From positions 87,389 to 151,388 of the forward strand of contig CANRVB010000005.1 of assembly GCA_947643165.1 (NCBI GenBank): 64,000 bases of DNA, in the 5' to 3' direction. The notes beneath the pieces are model-generated. The model did not search any database. It worked only from the letters and a program-made list of their open reading frames with translations, and had not been told where the DNA came from. The translations under genes were made by a program, and so were the position numbers. The stretch comes from an uncultured Porphyromonadaceae bacterium. GTDB taxonomy: Bacteria; Bacteroidota; Bacteroidia; Bacteroidales; Muribaculaceae. Shown here piece after piece: positions 52,674-62,586 of this stretch (its first letter is position 1; every line of letters begins with the position of its first letter).

Positions 52674-55379
52674 ATGCGCGACGAGGAAGATGACGAACTG
52701 TATGACGGTGCCACAGAAGTAGACCGGTCGGAAGATGAAGATGATGGTATGGAGTCGGCCACAGAGGGCGGCTTCGACAGCATACAGGTTGATCTGAACG
52801 ATCCGACACAGCGCAGACAGTTGCGAGGTATGTATCAGAGCTGGTATCTTGATTATGCCAGTTATACCATATTGGACCGTGCTATACCACATATCGCTGA
52901 TGGTCTCAAGCCGGTACAGCGTAGAATACTGCACGCCATGAAGACACTCGACGATGGACGTTTCAACAAGGTTGCGAACATTGTCGGTACAGCCATGCAG
53001 TATCATCCCCATGGCGATGCCTCTATTTACGGCGCTCTTGTGCAGCTTGGTCAGAAAGACTTGCTCGTTGAAACGCAGGGTAACTGGGGTAATACGCTCA
53101 CAGGCGCTTCAGCGGCTGCGGCACGTTACATTGAGGCCCGTCTTAGCCGTTTCGCGTTGGATGTGTTGTTCAATCCCAAGGTTACTGAATGGACTCTGAG
53201 CTATGATGGCCGTAAGAAAGAGCCTATAACGTTACCTGCCAAGTTCCCGTTATTGTTGTCGCAGGGTGTGGGTGGTATAGCCGCAGGCCTGTCATCTCTT
53301 ATTCTTCCGCATAACTACAATGAAATATGCGATGCCGCCATATCATATCTCAAGGGTGAGCCTTTCGTGCTGTATCCCGATTTCCAGACAGGAGGTATGG
53401 CCGATGTGTCGCGCTATAACGATGGCGCTCGTGGAGGAAGAGTAAGAGTGCGTGCCAAGATCGAAAAGATCGACAGCAAGACTCTGGCTATAACCGAGCT
53501 TCCATTTGGTATGACCACGGAAAGCCTTATTGATTCGATCCTCAAAGCATTTGAAAAGGGTAAAATCAAGATAAAGCATGTTGATGACAACACATCGGAC
53601 ACGGCAAATATTGTGGTTCAACTCCAGCCTGGCACTTCAAGCGACAAGACCATAGACGGTCTGTATGCATTCACTGATTGCGAGCTGACCATTTCTCCAA
53701 ACTGTTGCGTCATATACGATGATAAGCCACACTTTATTGGCGTGAGCGATGTGCTGCGATATAGTGCCGACTATACGCGTGAGCTGCTCCGCCGTGAGTT
53801 GCTGATTGAACGTGGCGAGGTAGCCGAGCAACTGTTCTTCGCATCGCTTGAGCGGATATTCATTGAGGAGCGGATATACAAGGACAAGGAATATGAGCAG
53901 GGTAAGGATGACAGTGATGTGTTCGCGCACATACGAAAGCGTCTTGTCCCATTCCTTGATAGACTTATACGCGAAGTCTCTGATGACGATCTGCGGCGCC
54001 TCGAGGAGATCCCGATGAAGCGCATACATCGCTACAATTCTGATCGGGCGGATCGGCTGATTGCCTCATACAAAGAGCGTATCTCGGATCTTGATGATAA
54101 GCTTACCAACATAACGCAGGTAGCCATTGACCATTTCGTACATCTTAAGAATGAATATGGTCATAATTATCCCCGTCGCACTGTTCTGCGCAACTTCGAT
54201 ACAATTGAGGCCACAACTGTAGCCGAGCAGACCGAGAAGTTCTATATCAACCGCGAGGAGGGATTCGTTGGGACATCGTTGAAGAAAGATGAATATCTGT
54301 TCTCATGTTCATCGATCGATGATATCATTATATTCTATAAGGATGGACGTTATAAGGTCACGAAAGTTGCCGAGAAACTATTTGTCGGCAAAGGTGTCAT
54401 ACATGTGGATGTATTCCATAAGGGTGATGCCCGCACAATATACAATGTGATATATCAGGACGGTAAAGGTGGCACATACTACATGAAACGGTTTAGCGTA
54501 ACCGGTGTTACCCGCGACCGTGAGTATAATCTTACGATGGATACTCCAGGATCGCGAGTGGTATATTTTTCTGCAAATCCTAATGGTGAGGCTGAGACAG
54601 TGCGTGTGACTCTCAAGCCTAAAGCGCGTCTCAAGACACTTCAATTTGATATTGATTTCGCTGATCTTGCAATAAAAGGCAGGGCTGCGCGTGGAAATAT
54701 AGTTACCCGCAATGAGGCGTATCGTTTTGTAAAGCGTAAGGCTGGTACATCCACACTTGGTGGACGTCAAGTCTGGTATGACCCCGATGTAATGCGCCTT
54801 AATTACGATGGCCGCGGTGTACATCTGGGTGAATTCGGTCCCACCGATATGGTGCTTGTCGTATTGAAATCGGGCGAATATTATACCACCAACTTCGATG
54901 CAGCCAACCACTATGAGGACAATATACTCCGCATAGAGAAGTTCCGTCCTGGTCATGTATTTACAGCTGTATTGAATGATGCGGATCAGGGATTCCCTTA
55001 CCTCAAGCGCTTCGCTTTCGAGCCGACTTCAAAAAAACAGCGTTTCATAGGCGAGAATCTGAAGTCGACATTGTTGCTTCTCACCGATGAACCCGGAGCC
55101 CGGTTTGAAATAACGTTCCCTCAGCCCGACGGTATGATGACACGTCCCGAGATGATAGTCATTGCTGCTGAGTTTGTCGCTGCAAAATCATTCAGAGCAA
55201 AAGGCAAGAGACTCACTAATTTTGCTGTTGACAGAATCACTGAGATCGATCCTATAGAGATAAATATAGATGATGAGGAAAAGACCCCTGACGCTCCCGA
55301 AGCTGATGTTACTGAAGAAACGGATCGTAGTGATGATGAGGTACGCGATGAATTAACCGGTCAACAGCGTATTTTCTGA
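52674..55379 (+). CDS. parC: DNA topoisomerase IV subunit A
   Basis: 901 residues with an acidic N-terminal extension (about 35 residues rich in Glu and Asp). The type IIA core has DYASYTILDRAIPHIADGLKPVQRRI, the quinolone-pocket loop YHPHGDASIYGAL and the catalytic Tyr152 in AAAARYIEARL. The C-terminal region is a beta-pinwheel-like domain. The GyrA-box QRRGGKG is not seen, which supports ParC over GyrA. The two quinolone-contact positions (Ser83 and Asp87 of E. coli GyrA) are Ala116 and Gly120. It decatenates chromosomes. Its stop overlaps the next start by one base. Confidence 0.88.
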   Translation: MRDEEDDELYDGATEVDRSEDEDDGMESATEGGFDSIQVDLNDPTQRRQLRGMYQSWYLDYASYTILDRAIPHIADGLKPVQRRILHAMKTLDDGRFNKVANIVGTAMQYHPHGDASIYGALVQLGQKDLLVETQGNWGNTLTGASAAAARYIEARLSRFALDVLFNPKVTEWTLSYDGRKKEPITLPAKFPLLLSQGVGGIAAGLSSLILPHNYNEICDAAISYLKGEPFVLYPDFQTGGMADVSRYNDGARGGRVRVRAKIEKIDSKTLAITELPFGMTTESLIDSILKAFEKGKIKIKHVDDNTSDTANIVVQLQPGTSSDKTIDGLYAFTDCELTISPNCCVIYDDKPHFIGVSDVLRYSADYTRELLRRELLIERGEVAEQLFFASLERIFIEERIYKDKEYEQGKDDSDVFAHIRKRLVPFLDRLIREVSDDDLRRLEEIPMKRIHRYNSDRADRLIASYKERISDLDDKLTNITQVAIDHFVHLKNEYGHNYPRRTVLRNFDTIEATTVAEQTEKFYINREEGFVGTSLKKDEYLFSCSSIDDIIIFYKDGRYKVTKVAEKLFVGKGVIHVDVFHKGDARTIYNVIYQDGKGGTYYMKRFSVTGVTRDREYNLTMDTPGSRVVYFSANPNGEAETVRVTLKPKARLKTLQFDIDFADLAIKGRAARGNIVTRNEAYRFVKRKAGTSTLGGRQVWYDPDVMRLNYDGRGVHLGEFGPTDMVLVVLKSGEYYTTNFDAANHYEDNILRIEKFRPGHVFTAVLNDADQGFPYLKRFAFEPTSKKQRFIGENLKSTLLLLTDEPGARFEITFPQPDGMMTRPEMIVIAAEFVAAKSFRAKGKRLTNFAVDRITEIDPIEINIDDEEKTPDAPEADVTEETDRSDDEVRDELTGQQRIF

Positions 55380-56248
55380 TGAAAAACCTACTTGTATCCA
55401 TTCTGCTGGGGCTGTCGTTGGCAACGGCGTCAGCGCAGATTCCGTCCGACTGTATCGCTGGTAGCGAGGAGCGGCCAGCTCGTCCGGTCACGCAGTCGAT
55501 CATGATGGGTGGTGGCACCTCAACACTTACCGACACATATTTATCTCCATTCAAAACCACAGGATGGAATGCAACAATCGGATTCGAACGCATACAGGCC
55601 CTGCGTGCCAATCCTCGGCGCATGTCATTTTGGCTTGCTGCCGAATTGTCGGGAGGCCGGACTCATAACGCCATGACGGCTAATGGAGCCATGTGGCGTG
55701 GAGTCCTTCATCTTGAGGCTGCGCCTCTGTGGCGGTTTAATCCTGCGTTTTTTCCGCTCAAAGTGGCCATTGGTCCTCAGCTCTCGGTTGACGCTGGTGT
55801 TCACTACCGTCCGGCCAATGGCAATAACCCTGTGTCTGCTCAGGCATCGGTAGCCGCCGCTGCATCTGCCCATATCATCTGGCCTGTCAGCATTCGCCGT
55901 ATGCCTGTTACGATCGGTTACAATGGTTCGATATCTCTGCTGGGCGTATTTTTTGCACCGGAATATGGCGAGCTGTACTATGAGATATATCTTGGCGACC
56001 GCAAGGGGTTGGCTAATATGTCATGGATAGGAAACAAGACTGCCTATCGGCATCTGATCTATGCAGATCTTCATTTCGGAGCCACGGCATTACGTATAGG
56101 ATACAGTATGAATCTGTTATCGCAGGCTGCTCATCATCAGTCAACCAATCTGCTCACTAACACATTTATGATAGGAATAACCACTACTCGGTTGTCACTT
56201 AATCCGGGTAGCATCAGAAACAATCCTAACATACAGCTCGGATTATGA
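55379..56248 (+). CDS. DUF3316 secreted protein
   Basis: 289 residues. A signal peptide (to SAQ) is followed by IMMGGGTSTLTDTYLSP and alternating strands ending in MIGITTTRLSLNP. This fits the DUF3316 family of Bacteroidetes, probably outer-membrane or periplasmic beta-rich proteins of unknown function. It overlaps parC by one base (TGATG) and the next gene by four. Confidence 0.75.
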   Translation: MKNLLVSILLGLSLATASAQIPSDCIAGSEERPARPVTQSIMMGGGTSTLTDTYLSPFKTTGWNATIGFERIQALRANPRRMSFWLAAELSGGRTHNAMTANGAMWRGVLHLEAAPLWRFNPAFFPLKVAIGPQLSVDAGVHYRPANGNNPVSAQASVAAAASAHIIWPVSIRRMPVTIGYNGSISLLGVFFAPEYGELYYEIYLGDRKGLANMSWIGNKTAYRHLIYADLHFGATALRIGYSMNLLSQAAHHQSTNLLTNTFMIGITTTRLSLNPGSIRNNPNIQLGL

Positions 56249-57303
56249 GGACCCTCAGACATATAGCCGGATTGTCGGCATTTTTGTTCATGCTCATCAT
56301 GACTTCTGCATGTCACGATGATGAAGTGCTCGATATGCCAAATAGTTTCAGCGGTAACTTCAAGGCGCTTTGGGAGATAATCGACCGGCATTATTGCTTC
56401 CTTGATGACAAGGATATTGATTGGCAGGCTGTCTACACCAAATATGAGCCTAAGACACATACCCAGATAAGCAGTTACGACATGTTCAGAATGTTTTCCG
56501 AAGTTCTCGATTGTCTGCAGGATGGCCATGTCAACTTATCTTCTCCGTTTGCTACCAGTTACTATAGAGGTTGGTGGGACCAATACCCCGAAAACTTCAA
56601 TGAGCGCGTCATACTCGATCACTATCTCCGGTTCAACTACAATCAGCTCGGGGCCTATACTTATGCCCGTATGCCTGGCGTAAATGTGGGCTATATACGC
56701 GTGTCAAGTTTCTCGTCATCGATCGGCGAGGGCAATCTTGACTGGATTCTGAACTATCTGTCAATGTCGGCTGGCATTATAATCGACGTTCGCAATAATG
56801 GTGGAGGCGAGCTGACATCTGTGGCTACTCTTGCCTCACGTTTCATAAGCAAGCGTACCCTTGCCGGCTATATATCACATAAGACAGGCCCTGGACATAG
56901 CGAATTTTCCACACCGAGACCATTCTATTATGATCCGGCTGATCAGGGTCATCTGCTGTGGGGGCGTCCTGTGGTAGTCCTGGCCAACCGGTCAACATAT
57001 TCAGCAGCCAATACATTTGTAGCTTTCATGCGGTCGCTCGGTGGCAACGTAACCGTTGTCGGATCTACCACTGGCGGAGGTTCCGGCATGCCGTTCAGTT
57101 CATCATTACCCTGTGGATGGACTTTGCGCTTCTCGGCATGTCCGATGTATGACTCACAGGGCAACATAACGGAAGCTGGTGTTGAACCTACTGCCGGACA
57201 TGCCGTAGACTGCACACCCGAGCAATTTGCATGTGGTTACGATGCAATACTCGAGCATGCTGTCAGGCTACTTGTCGGTCCTTCTACAGACCAAGCTGAG
57301 TGA
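56245..57303 (+). CDS. S41-family peptidase lipoprotein
   Basis: 352 residues. The lipobox MTSAC puts the lipid on Cys23. After an N-terminal helical part (residues 35-100), the protease core has GIIIDVRNNGGGE, the strand VVVLANRSTYSAANTF with the catalytic Ser, and VVGSTTGGGSG. No room remains for a PDZ domain, unlike CtpA-type members, so this is the shorter lipoprotein type common in Bacteroidetes. Its last 20 bases overlap the 3' end of convergent trpA. Confidence 0.85.
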   Translation: MRTLRHIAGLSAFLFMLIMTSACHDDEVLDMPNSFSGNFKALWEIIDRHYCFLDDKDIDWQAVYTKYEPKTHTQISSYDMFRMFSEVLDCLQDGHVNLSSPFATSYYRGWWDQYPENFNERVILDHYLRFNYNQLGAYTYARMPGVNVGYIRVSSFSSSIGEGNLDWILNYLSMSAGIIIDVRNNGGGELTSVATLASRFISKRTLAGYISHKTGPGHSEFSTPRPFYYDPADQGHLLWGRPVVVLANRSTYSAANTFVAFMRSLGGNVTVVGSTTGGGSGMPFSSSLPCGWTLRFSACPMYDSQGNITEAGVEPTAGHAVDCTPEQFACGYDAILEHAVRLLVGPSTDQAE

Positions 57304-58096
57304 ATAGCGCCTCAACTGCGAGTTGAGGTGAGTCTGGATATTTTGCAAGCATTTTTATGAACAGTGAACCTATTATGGCACCGTTCGAGTATTCCCATGC
57401 TTGTCGCAGAGTGTCTGGATTGCTTACCCCGAATCCTATCAAACGCGGAGCCGAGAGGTCCATCCTGTTGATGCGTCTGAAGTATTCCAGCTGACGTTCA
57501 CCGAATCCATCATTACGTGTGCCGGTTGTGGCTGCATCACTGACCATGTATATGAATGATCCAGGTGTGCCATGTACGGCGGCATCGTCTATCAACCGGA
57601 TACGTTCTGATGATGTTTCCGGAGTTATCATACTGATAACAGGCAATCCTGCTGTTTGTGCAGCCTCATGGAGTGACTTGTCACGGGCACCTTCTGATGC
57701 GTATGGCAGATCGGGCACTATCAATCCGTCGATGCCTGATTCTTTGCAGTCCGCACACAATTGTTCTACACCGTATTGCATCAGTGGGTTGAGATAGCTC
57801 ATGAGTATTATTGGAACTTCCACACCATTTTCTCGAGCCCGTGCAGCCTGTTTCAGCATGATACGTGGCGTCATGCCATTTCTTAGAGCTTGGGTGGAGC
57901 TGTTTTGTATGGTGGGACCATCAGCCATAGGATCTGAGAATGGGAGTCCAAGTTCTATCATATCGGTTCCCGCGTCAGCGAGTGCGGTTATTATATTGAC
58001 AGTGGAATCCAGATGCGGATATCCGGCTGTCAGGTATACGCTTGTCAACTTATTGTTTTTTCTCCCAAAAAGGGATTGGAGTCTGTTCATCTTCAT
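57284..58096 (-). CDS. trpA: Tryptophan synthase alpha subunit
   Basis: 270 residues. TAGYPHLDST, IELGLPFSDPMADGP (catalytic Glu and Asp) and GFGVSNPDTL are typical. It cleaves indole-3-glycerol phosphate to indole. It is last in the operon and its start lies inside the end of trpF (overlap of 41-47 bases depending on which of two Met codons is used). TrpB is at the other end of the operon. Confidence 0.96.
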   Translation of the reverse strand: MKMNRLQSLFGRKNNKLTSVYLTAGYPHLDSTVNIITALADAGTDMIELGLPFSDPMADGPTIQNSSTQALRNGMTPRIMLKQAARARENGVEVPIILMSYLNPLMQYGVEQLCADCKESGIDGLIVPDLPYASEGARDKSLHEAAQTAGLPVISMITPETSSERIRLIDDAAVHGTPGSFIYMVSDAATTGTRNDGFGERQLEYFRRINRMDLSAPRLIGFGVSNPDTLRQAWEYSNGAIIGSLFIKMLAKYPDSPQLAVEALFTQLGL

Positions 58097-58757
58097 TTGA
58101 TTTTCTAAGTTCGAGAATAAATTTCGAGAGTACCGCTATATCTTTTATTCCGGGCGCTGACTCAAATTTGCTGTTTATGTCAATTCCAGCCATAGCCGGA
58201 CGCATTGTTTGGTATATATCTTCTATGTCATCCGGTCCTATGCCTCCCGACAGCATGAACGGTGTGGCAAACGGATAGCTTTTCAGTATATCCCAGTTAA
58301 ACTTTTTGCCCGATCCTCCTTTCCCGCCGCCTACGGAGTCAAGTATGAACATGTCTACACTGTTGCAATATGAGGCCATAGCCATCCAGTTCGGTTTTCC
58401 TGAAAGTCCCAGCGCTTTGAATACAGTAAGACCATGCGACCGCAGATTGGCACACATTTTCGGTGTCTCGTGTCCGTGAAGTTGTACTATTTTAAATCCG
58501 TATTTGGAGCAAGTCTGCAGTATGGTGGCCTCTGTGGAATCGGCAAACACAGCTACAGGCCTGATATAGTCCGGTAGTTCACTTATTACCTCCCGGTCAA
58601 GTCCGCATGCGTTTCTCGGCGATGATTCTACAAATATGAATCCCATCAGCATGGGTGTGAGTGATGCTACTCGGCGTATATTGTCCACGTCCTTGTTCCC
58701 GCATACTTTGATAAGCATATCGCTGTGGCGTGGTTTTGGCTGTTCAGTGTAAGTCAT
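58050..58757 (-). CDS. trpF: Phosphoribosylanthranilate isomerase
   Basis: 235 residues, or 222 from MLIKVCGNKDVDN at 58718, the usual N terminus; the longer start overlaps trpC by 14 bases. IKVCGNKD holds the catalytic Cys, VQLHGHE and FMLSGGIGPDDI the phosphate-binding and catalytic parts of the barrel. Confidence 0.94.
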   Translation of the reverse strand: MTYTEQPKPRHSDMLIKVCGNKDVDNIRRVASLTPMLMGFIFVESSPRNACGLDREVISELPDYIRPVAVFADSTEATILQTCSKYGFKIVQLHGHETPKMCANLRSHGLTVFKALGLSGKPNWMAMASYCNSVDMFILDSVGGGKGGSGKKFNWDILKSYPFATPFMLSGGIGPDDIEDIYQTMRPAMAGIDINSKFESAPGIKDIAVLSKFILELRKSNEDEQTPIPFWEKKQ

Positions 58758-59538
58758 TTATGAATTGTTTTAACGTTTTAGCAGGATCGGTAGTCGACAT
58801 CAGAGCCTCTCCTATCAGAAATCCGTCGAAGCCGGCATCGCGGAGTCTTATCACATCGTTCGCATTCTTGATCCCACTTTCTGCTATTTTTACTACATTG
58901 TCCGGTAATTTGTCGGCGAGCATAGCCGACACGTCGCAGTCGGTATTGAAGTTCCTGAGATCCCGATTGTTTATTCCGATCATTTCTGCGCATATATGAC
59001 CGTGAGTTCGTATCTCCTTCTCGTTGTGCAGTTCCAAAAGCACCTCTAATCCCCGGGAGTGGGCGTACGCTGCAAGATCGGATGCATCATCCTCCGGCAA
59101 TAAAGCAGCTATAAGCAGTATCGCATTGGCCCCTGATATACGTGCCATATCAATCTGACACTTGTCGACGATAAAGTCTTTGCGGAGCAGTGGAGTATCT
59201 GGTGCGGCAGAACGGGCAGTCACCAGATCGGTCAGTGAACCACCGAAAAACTGTACGTCTGTCAGTATCGAGATCGCTGAAGCTCCGGCAACGCTGTAAC
59301 TGTACACGGTGGTATACGAATCTGCCATTGGCGCTATCTCACCCTTCGATGGCGATCTACGCTTGAATTCCGCGATTATACCGCTGCCGTTGCGTATTCT
59401 GTCGGCCATCGACAGGTGCGATACTACCGTATCCATGGACAGTTCCGCCAGAATTCCCGGTGAAATTCTGGCTTTCATAGCCTCCACCTCATGCCTTTTT
59501 GTCTCGGCTATCCGTTCAAGTATATTGTAGCCCGTCAT
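58744..59538 (-). CDS. trpC: Indole-3-glycerol phosphate synthase
   Basis: 264 residues. IAEFKRRSPSKG (catalytic Lys), ISILTDVQFFGG, LLRKDFIVD and IAESGIKN match the family. TrpC is not fused to TrpF. It starts three bases after the trpD stop. Confidence 0.96.
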   Translation of the reverse strand: MTGYNILERIAETKRHEVEAMKARISPGILAELSMDTVVSHLSMADRIRNGSGIIAEFKRRSPSKGEIAPMADSYTTVYSYSVAGASAISILTDVQFFGGSLTDLVTARSAAPDTPLLRKDFIVDKCQIDMARISGANAILLIAALLPEDDASDLAAYAHSRGLEVLLELHNEKEIRTHGHICAEMIGINNRDLRNFNTDCDVSAMLADKLPDNVVKIAESGIKNANDVIRLRDAGFDGFLIGEALMSTTDPAKTLKQFINDLH

Positions 59539-59540
59539 GT

Positions 59541-60554
59541 TTATGAATTTAATTGTATGAATTTCTGCAGTGAAGCCTTGGCAGCTCCCGACTGTATGGA
59601 TTCACCGGCCATCGCTATGGCATCATCTATGCTTATCGATGGTCTGAGGGTGTGTATGGCAAATGCTGCATTGGCTATAACGCAGTCTGTCTTGCCTCTC
59701 GACGCCTTGCCTTCTATCACATCATCAAATATTCTCGCAGCTTCAGCAGGGGTGTCTCCGCCATAAAGCTCAGCTTGGTTTACACCTGAGAATCCGATTT
59801 CTGCCGGAGTCATCACTTGTTCTTGTCGTTCGCCAGTAGCAGTTGTCGAAGTCACCTTGAACGGTGAGGTGAGTGATATTTCATCATATCCGTCAAGCGA
59901 GTGTACTATGGTGCAGTTTATATGTTCATGCTGAGCTATATAGTCATACAGACGCATCAACTTGAGATTGTACACGCCGAGCAACTGATGTTTAGGTAGA
60001 GTCGGATTTACCAACGGCCCGAGCATATTGAAGAATGTGCGCACTCCAAGAGCCTTGCGAACTGGCCCTACGCTCTTCAGTGCCGGACTGAACAGTGGGG
60101 CATGAAGAAATGCCATTCCTGATTCCTCAAGCGACCTGCGCAGCCTGTCAGGCTCCGACGTAAACTTCACACCGTGTTGTTCCAGCACGTTCGATGCTCC
60201 TGATATTGAGCTCGCTCCATAATTACCATGTTTCACCACACGGAATCCTGCACCGGCCACCACAAAGCATGTACAAGTCGATATATTGAAAGTATTGTGC
60301 CCATCGCCTCCCGTTCCGACTATATCTATAGCCTCTGCATCTGAATGCAGATCTACCTGTCTACGTCGGCTCAGCAGTGCATCTCTGAATCCCGTCAGTT
60401 CATCGGTCGTTATACTTCTCATCAGAAACACCGTCATAAACGCCGATAGTTGCGCGTCATTATATTTTCCGTCAGCTATGTTCAGAAGTACCTCCGTAGC
60501 CTCGCTGCGTGTCAGGCTCTGGTGATCTGTCAGTTTCTGTAATATCCGTTTCAT
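59541..60554 (-). CDS. trpD: Anthranilate phosphoribosyltransferase
   Basis: 337 residues. DIVGTGGDGHNTFNIST, VKHGNYGASS and RTFFNMLGPLVNP are the substrate-binding loops of the family. It is separate from trpG, not fused as in E. coli. It starts 6 bases after the trpG stop. Confidence 0.96.
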   Translation of the reverse strand: MKRILQKLTDHQSLTRSEATEVLLNIADGKYNDAQLSAFMTVFLMRSITTDELTGFRDALLSRRRQVDLHSDAEAIDIVGTGGDGHNTFNISTCTCFVVAGAGFRVVKHGNYGASSISGASNVLEQHGVKFTSEPDRLRRSLEESGMAFLHAPLFSPALKSVGPVRKALGVRTFFNMLGPLVNPTLPKHQLLGVYNLKLMRLYDYIAQHEHINCTIVHSLDGYDEISLTSPFKVTSTTATGERQEQVMTPAEIGFSGVNQAELYGGDTPAEAARIFDDVIEGKASRGKTDCVIANAAFAIHTLRPSISIDDAIAMAGESIQSGAAKASLQKFIQLNS

Positions 60555-60560
60555 ATTCGG

Positions 60561-61133
60561 TTATATTTTAAGCCAGTTCTCAAGCATTTTGTTTCCATCG
60601 GGTGTCAGTACCGATTCCGGATGAAATTGCACGCCATATATTGGCAGTTCATTGTGGCGCATAGCCATTATATGTCCTTCCTCATCGGTTGCGGTTATAG
60701 TGAGCTGATCTGTTGGAAAGTTGCTCCTGTCAACAGCCCACGAGTGATATCGGCCGACGTTTATTTGCTCCTGCAATCCGGCGAATAACCTGTCTGTCTT
60801 GTCAACTACGGTTATCGGAGTCTGGATGCCGTGATACACTTTCGGCAGATTGATCAGCTGGCCGCCGAATGCCTCTCCTATGGCCTGATGACCAAGACAT
60901 ATGCCCAATATTTTTACACCCGACCCTATTGATTCTTTTAGCACACTCGGCACAATCCCGGCTTCCGATGGTATGCCGGGACCGGGAGATATTATCAGAC
61001 TATCGTATGACAATGCTTCCCCTATGCTTATCTGGTCATTGCGTTTCACGTCGGCTATTACTCCGAGGCCTCTTAATGCGTGTACTACGTTATATGTGAA
61101 CGAGTCGTAATTATCTATTATTAATACTGACAT
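60561..61133 (-). CDS. trpG: Anthranilate synthase glutamine amidotransferase subunit
   Basis: 190 residues from MSVLIIDNYDSF; a longer in-frame start at 61151 would overlap trpE by 11 bases. LGICLGHQAIG has the catalytic Cys and VQFHPESVLT the His and Glu. In some bacteria it also serves folate synthesis, but its position beside trpE points to anthranilate. Confidence 0.95.
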   Translation of the reverse strand: MSVLIIDNYDSFTYNVVHALRGLGVIADVKRNDQISIGEALSYDSLIISPGPGIPSEAGIVPSVLKESIGSGVKILGICLGHQAIGEAFGGQLINLPKVYHGIQTPITVVDKTDRLFAGLQEQINVGRYHSWAVDRSNFPTDQLTITATDEEGHIMAMRHNELPIYGVQFHPESVLTPDGNKMLENWLKI

Positions 61134-61140
61134 GGCTCTA

Positions 61141-62586
61141 TCATTTATCAAACATTTTTGCGAATTCTACCGCTTTGTTCAGGGCGCCCAATTTGCCTTG
61201 CACCTCTTTTAGCTCGTTTTCCGGTACCGATGCCGCCACTATGCCGGCCCCAGCCTGACAATACAGTCTGCCGCTGTGACTCAGAAAACTTCTTATGGTT
61301 ATTGCCTGGTTGAGCGACCCGTCGAAACCTATCATGCCGATACATCCCGCATATACCGACCGCGGGTGGGGCTCCACATCATTTATTATCTGCATGGCTC
61401 TCACCTTAGGCGCTCCGCTCAGGGTACCCGCCGGAAATGTGTCGGCAAACAGCCTGTATGTGTCTGTCCCGTCCGGAAGCGACGCGCTCACTCTCGACAC
61501 CATGTGTATCACATGACTGTAATACTGTATCTGTTTCAGAAACTCTATTGTCACATCGCCTCCCGAGCGTGCCAGATCATTTCGTGCCAGGTCTACCAGC
61601 ATTATATGTTCGGCATTCTCTTTTTCATCCTTCAGCAGTGCCTCTGCGAGTTCCTGGTCGCGTGAATCATTGCCGGTCCTCCTGAACGTTCCTGCTATTG
61701 GATCTATATAGGCTCTGCCATCCTCTATGCGCAGATGGGTCTCTGGCGATGAGCCGAACACCTTGAAATTCCCCATGTCGAAATAAAACAGGTATGGCGA
61801 CGGATTGATGCACCGTAGCGCACGATAGACATTGAATTCATCTCCTGTGAAGGTGCGTTCATATCTGCGCGACAATACCACCTGAAACACATCTCCTCTC
61901 ATGCAGTGTTTTATTCCGGTTCTCACCATTTCCATATACTCCGTGTCGCTGATAGGCGATGTCGCCTCCGATGTGGCCGCAAATTTATATTGCGCGAAGT
62001 TTGTACATCTCAGCGTCGACAGCAGTGTCTCGGTTTCCGGAGTCTCTCCTTTCATCAGGTTTTCCGTCACCGTAAGCTGATTCTTGTAATGGTTCACCTC
62101 TATCACATACCTGAACAGAACATATATCATGTCAGGCACATCTTCAAGCGCTGCCTCGCGTGGCTGTATCTTTACGGCTGGCTCAAAATACCTCACTGCG
62201 TCATACGACGTTATGCCGAAAAAACCGTTAGATGCCTTTATATCATCATCGTTAGTCAGCATATAGCTCTCGATATATCGTTTCAGTTGCTCGGGCACGC
62301 TCGGTCTGTCTCCTCCGTTCAGATCCGTCACAACGGTGGTCTTGTCTGGATAAGTCGCAGTCACCCTGTCATTGTTCACTGTGAATGTGGCTATGGGGCA
62401 TACCCCTATCAGCGATACCGAGCCGTGGTTCGTATGATAATCCGAGCTTTCGAGCAGAGCCGAGCACGGATATAGATCTCTCACCTTCAGATATATCCCT
62501 ACCGGTGTCTCAAGATCGGCTGGCAGTATCGTGTGTCTGGCGTGTATTGCGAGCCGTTTTGCTGTTTCTTCCTTATACTGTGTCAT
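61141..62586 (-). CDS. trpE: Anthranilate synthase component I
   Basis: 481 residues. The N-terminal LLESSD motif, which binds feedback tryptophan in TrpE, is intact. Active-site motifs include [17 protein letters not shown] and [11 protein letters not shown]. It turns chorismate into anthranilate. It overlaps trpB by four bases at its start. Confidence 0.96.
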   Translation of the reverse strand: MTQYKEETAKRLAIHARHTILPADLETPVGIYLKVRDLYPCSALLESSDYHTNHGSVSLIGVCPIATFTVNNDRVTATYPDKTTVVTDLNGGDRPSVPEQLKRYIESYMLTNDDDIKASNGFFGITSYDAVRYFEPAVKIQPREAALEDVPDMIYVLFRYVIEVNHYKNQLTVTENLMKGETPETETLLSTLRCTNFAQYKFAATSEATSPISDTEYMEMVRTGIKHCMRGDVFQVVLSRRYERTFTGDEFNVYRALRCINPSPYLFYFDMGNFKVFGSSPETHLRIEDGRAYIDPIAGTFRRTGNDSRDQELAEALLKDEKENAEHIMLVDLARNDLARSGGDVTIEFLKQIQYYSHVIHMVSRVSASLPDGTDTYRLFADTFPAGTLSGAPKVRAMQIINDVEPHPRSVYAGCIGMIGFDGSLNQAITIRSFLSHSGRLYCQAGAGIVAASVPENELKEVQGKLGALNKAVEFAKMFDK

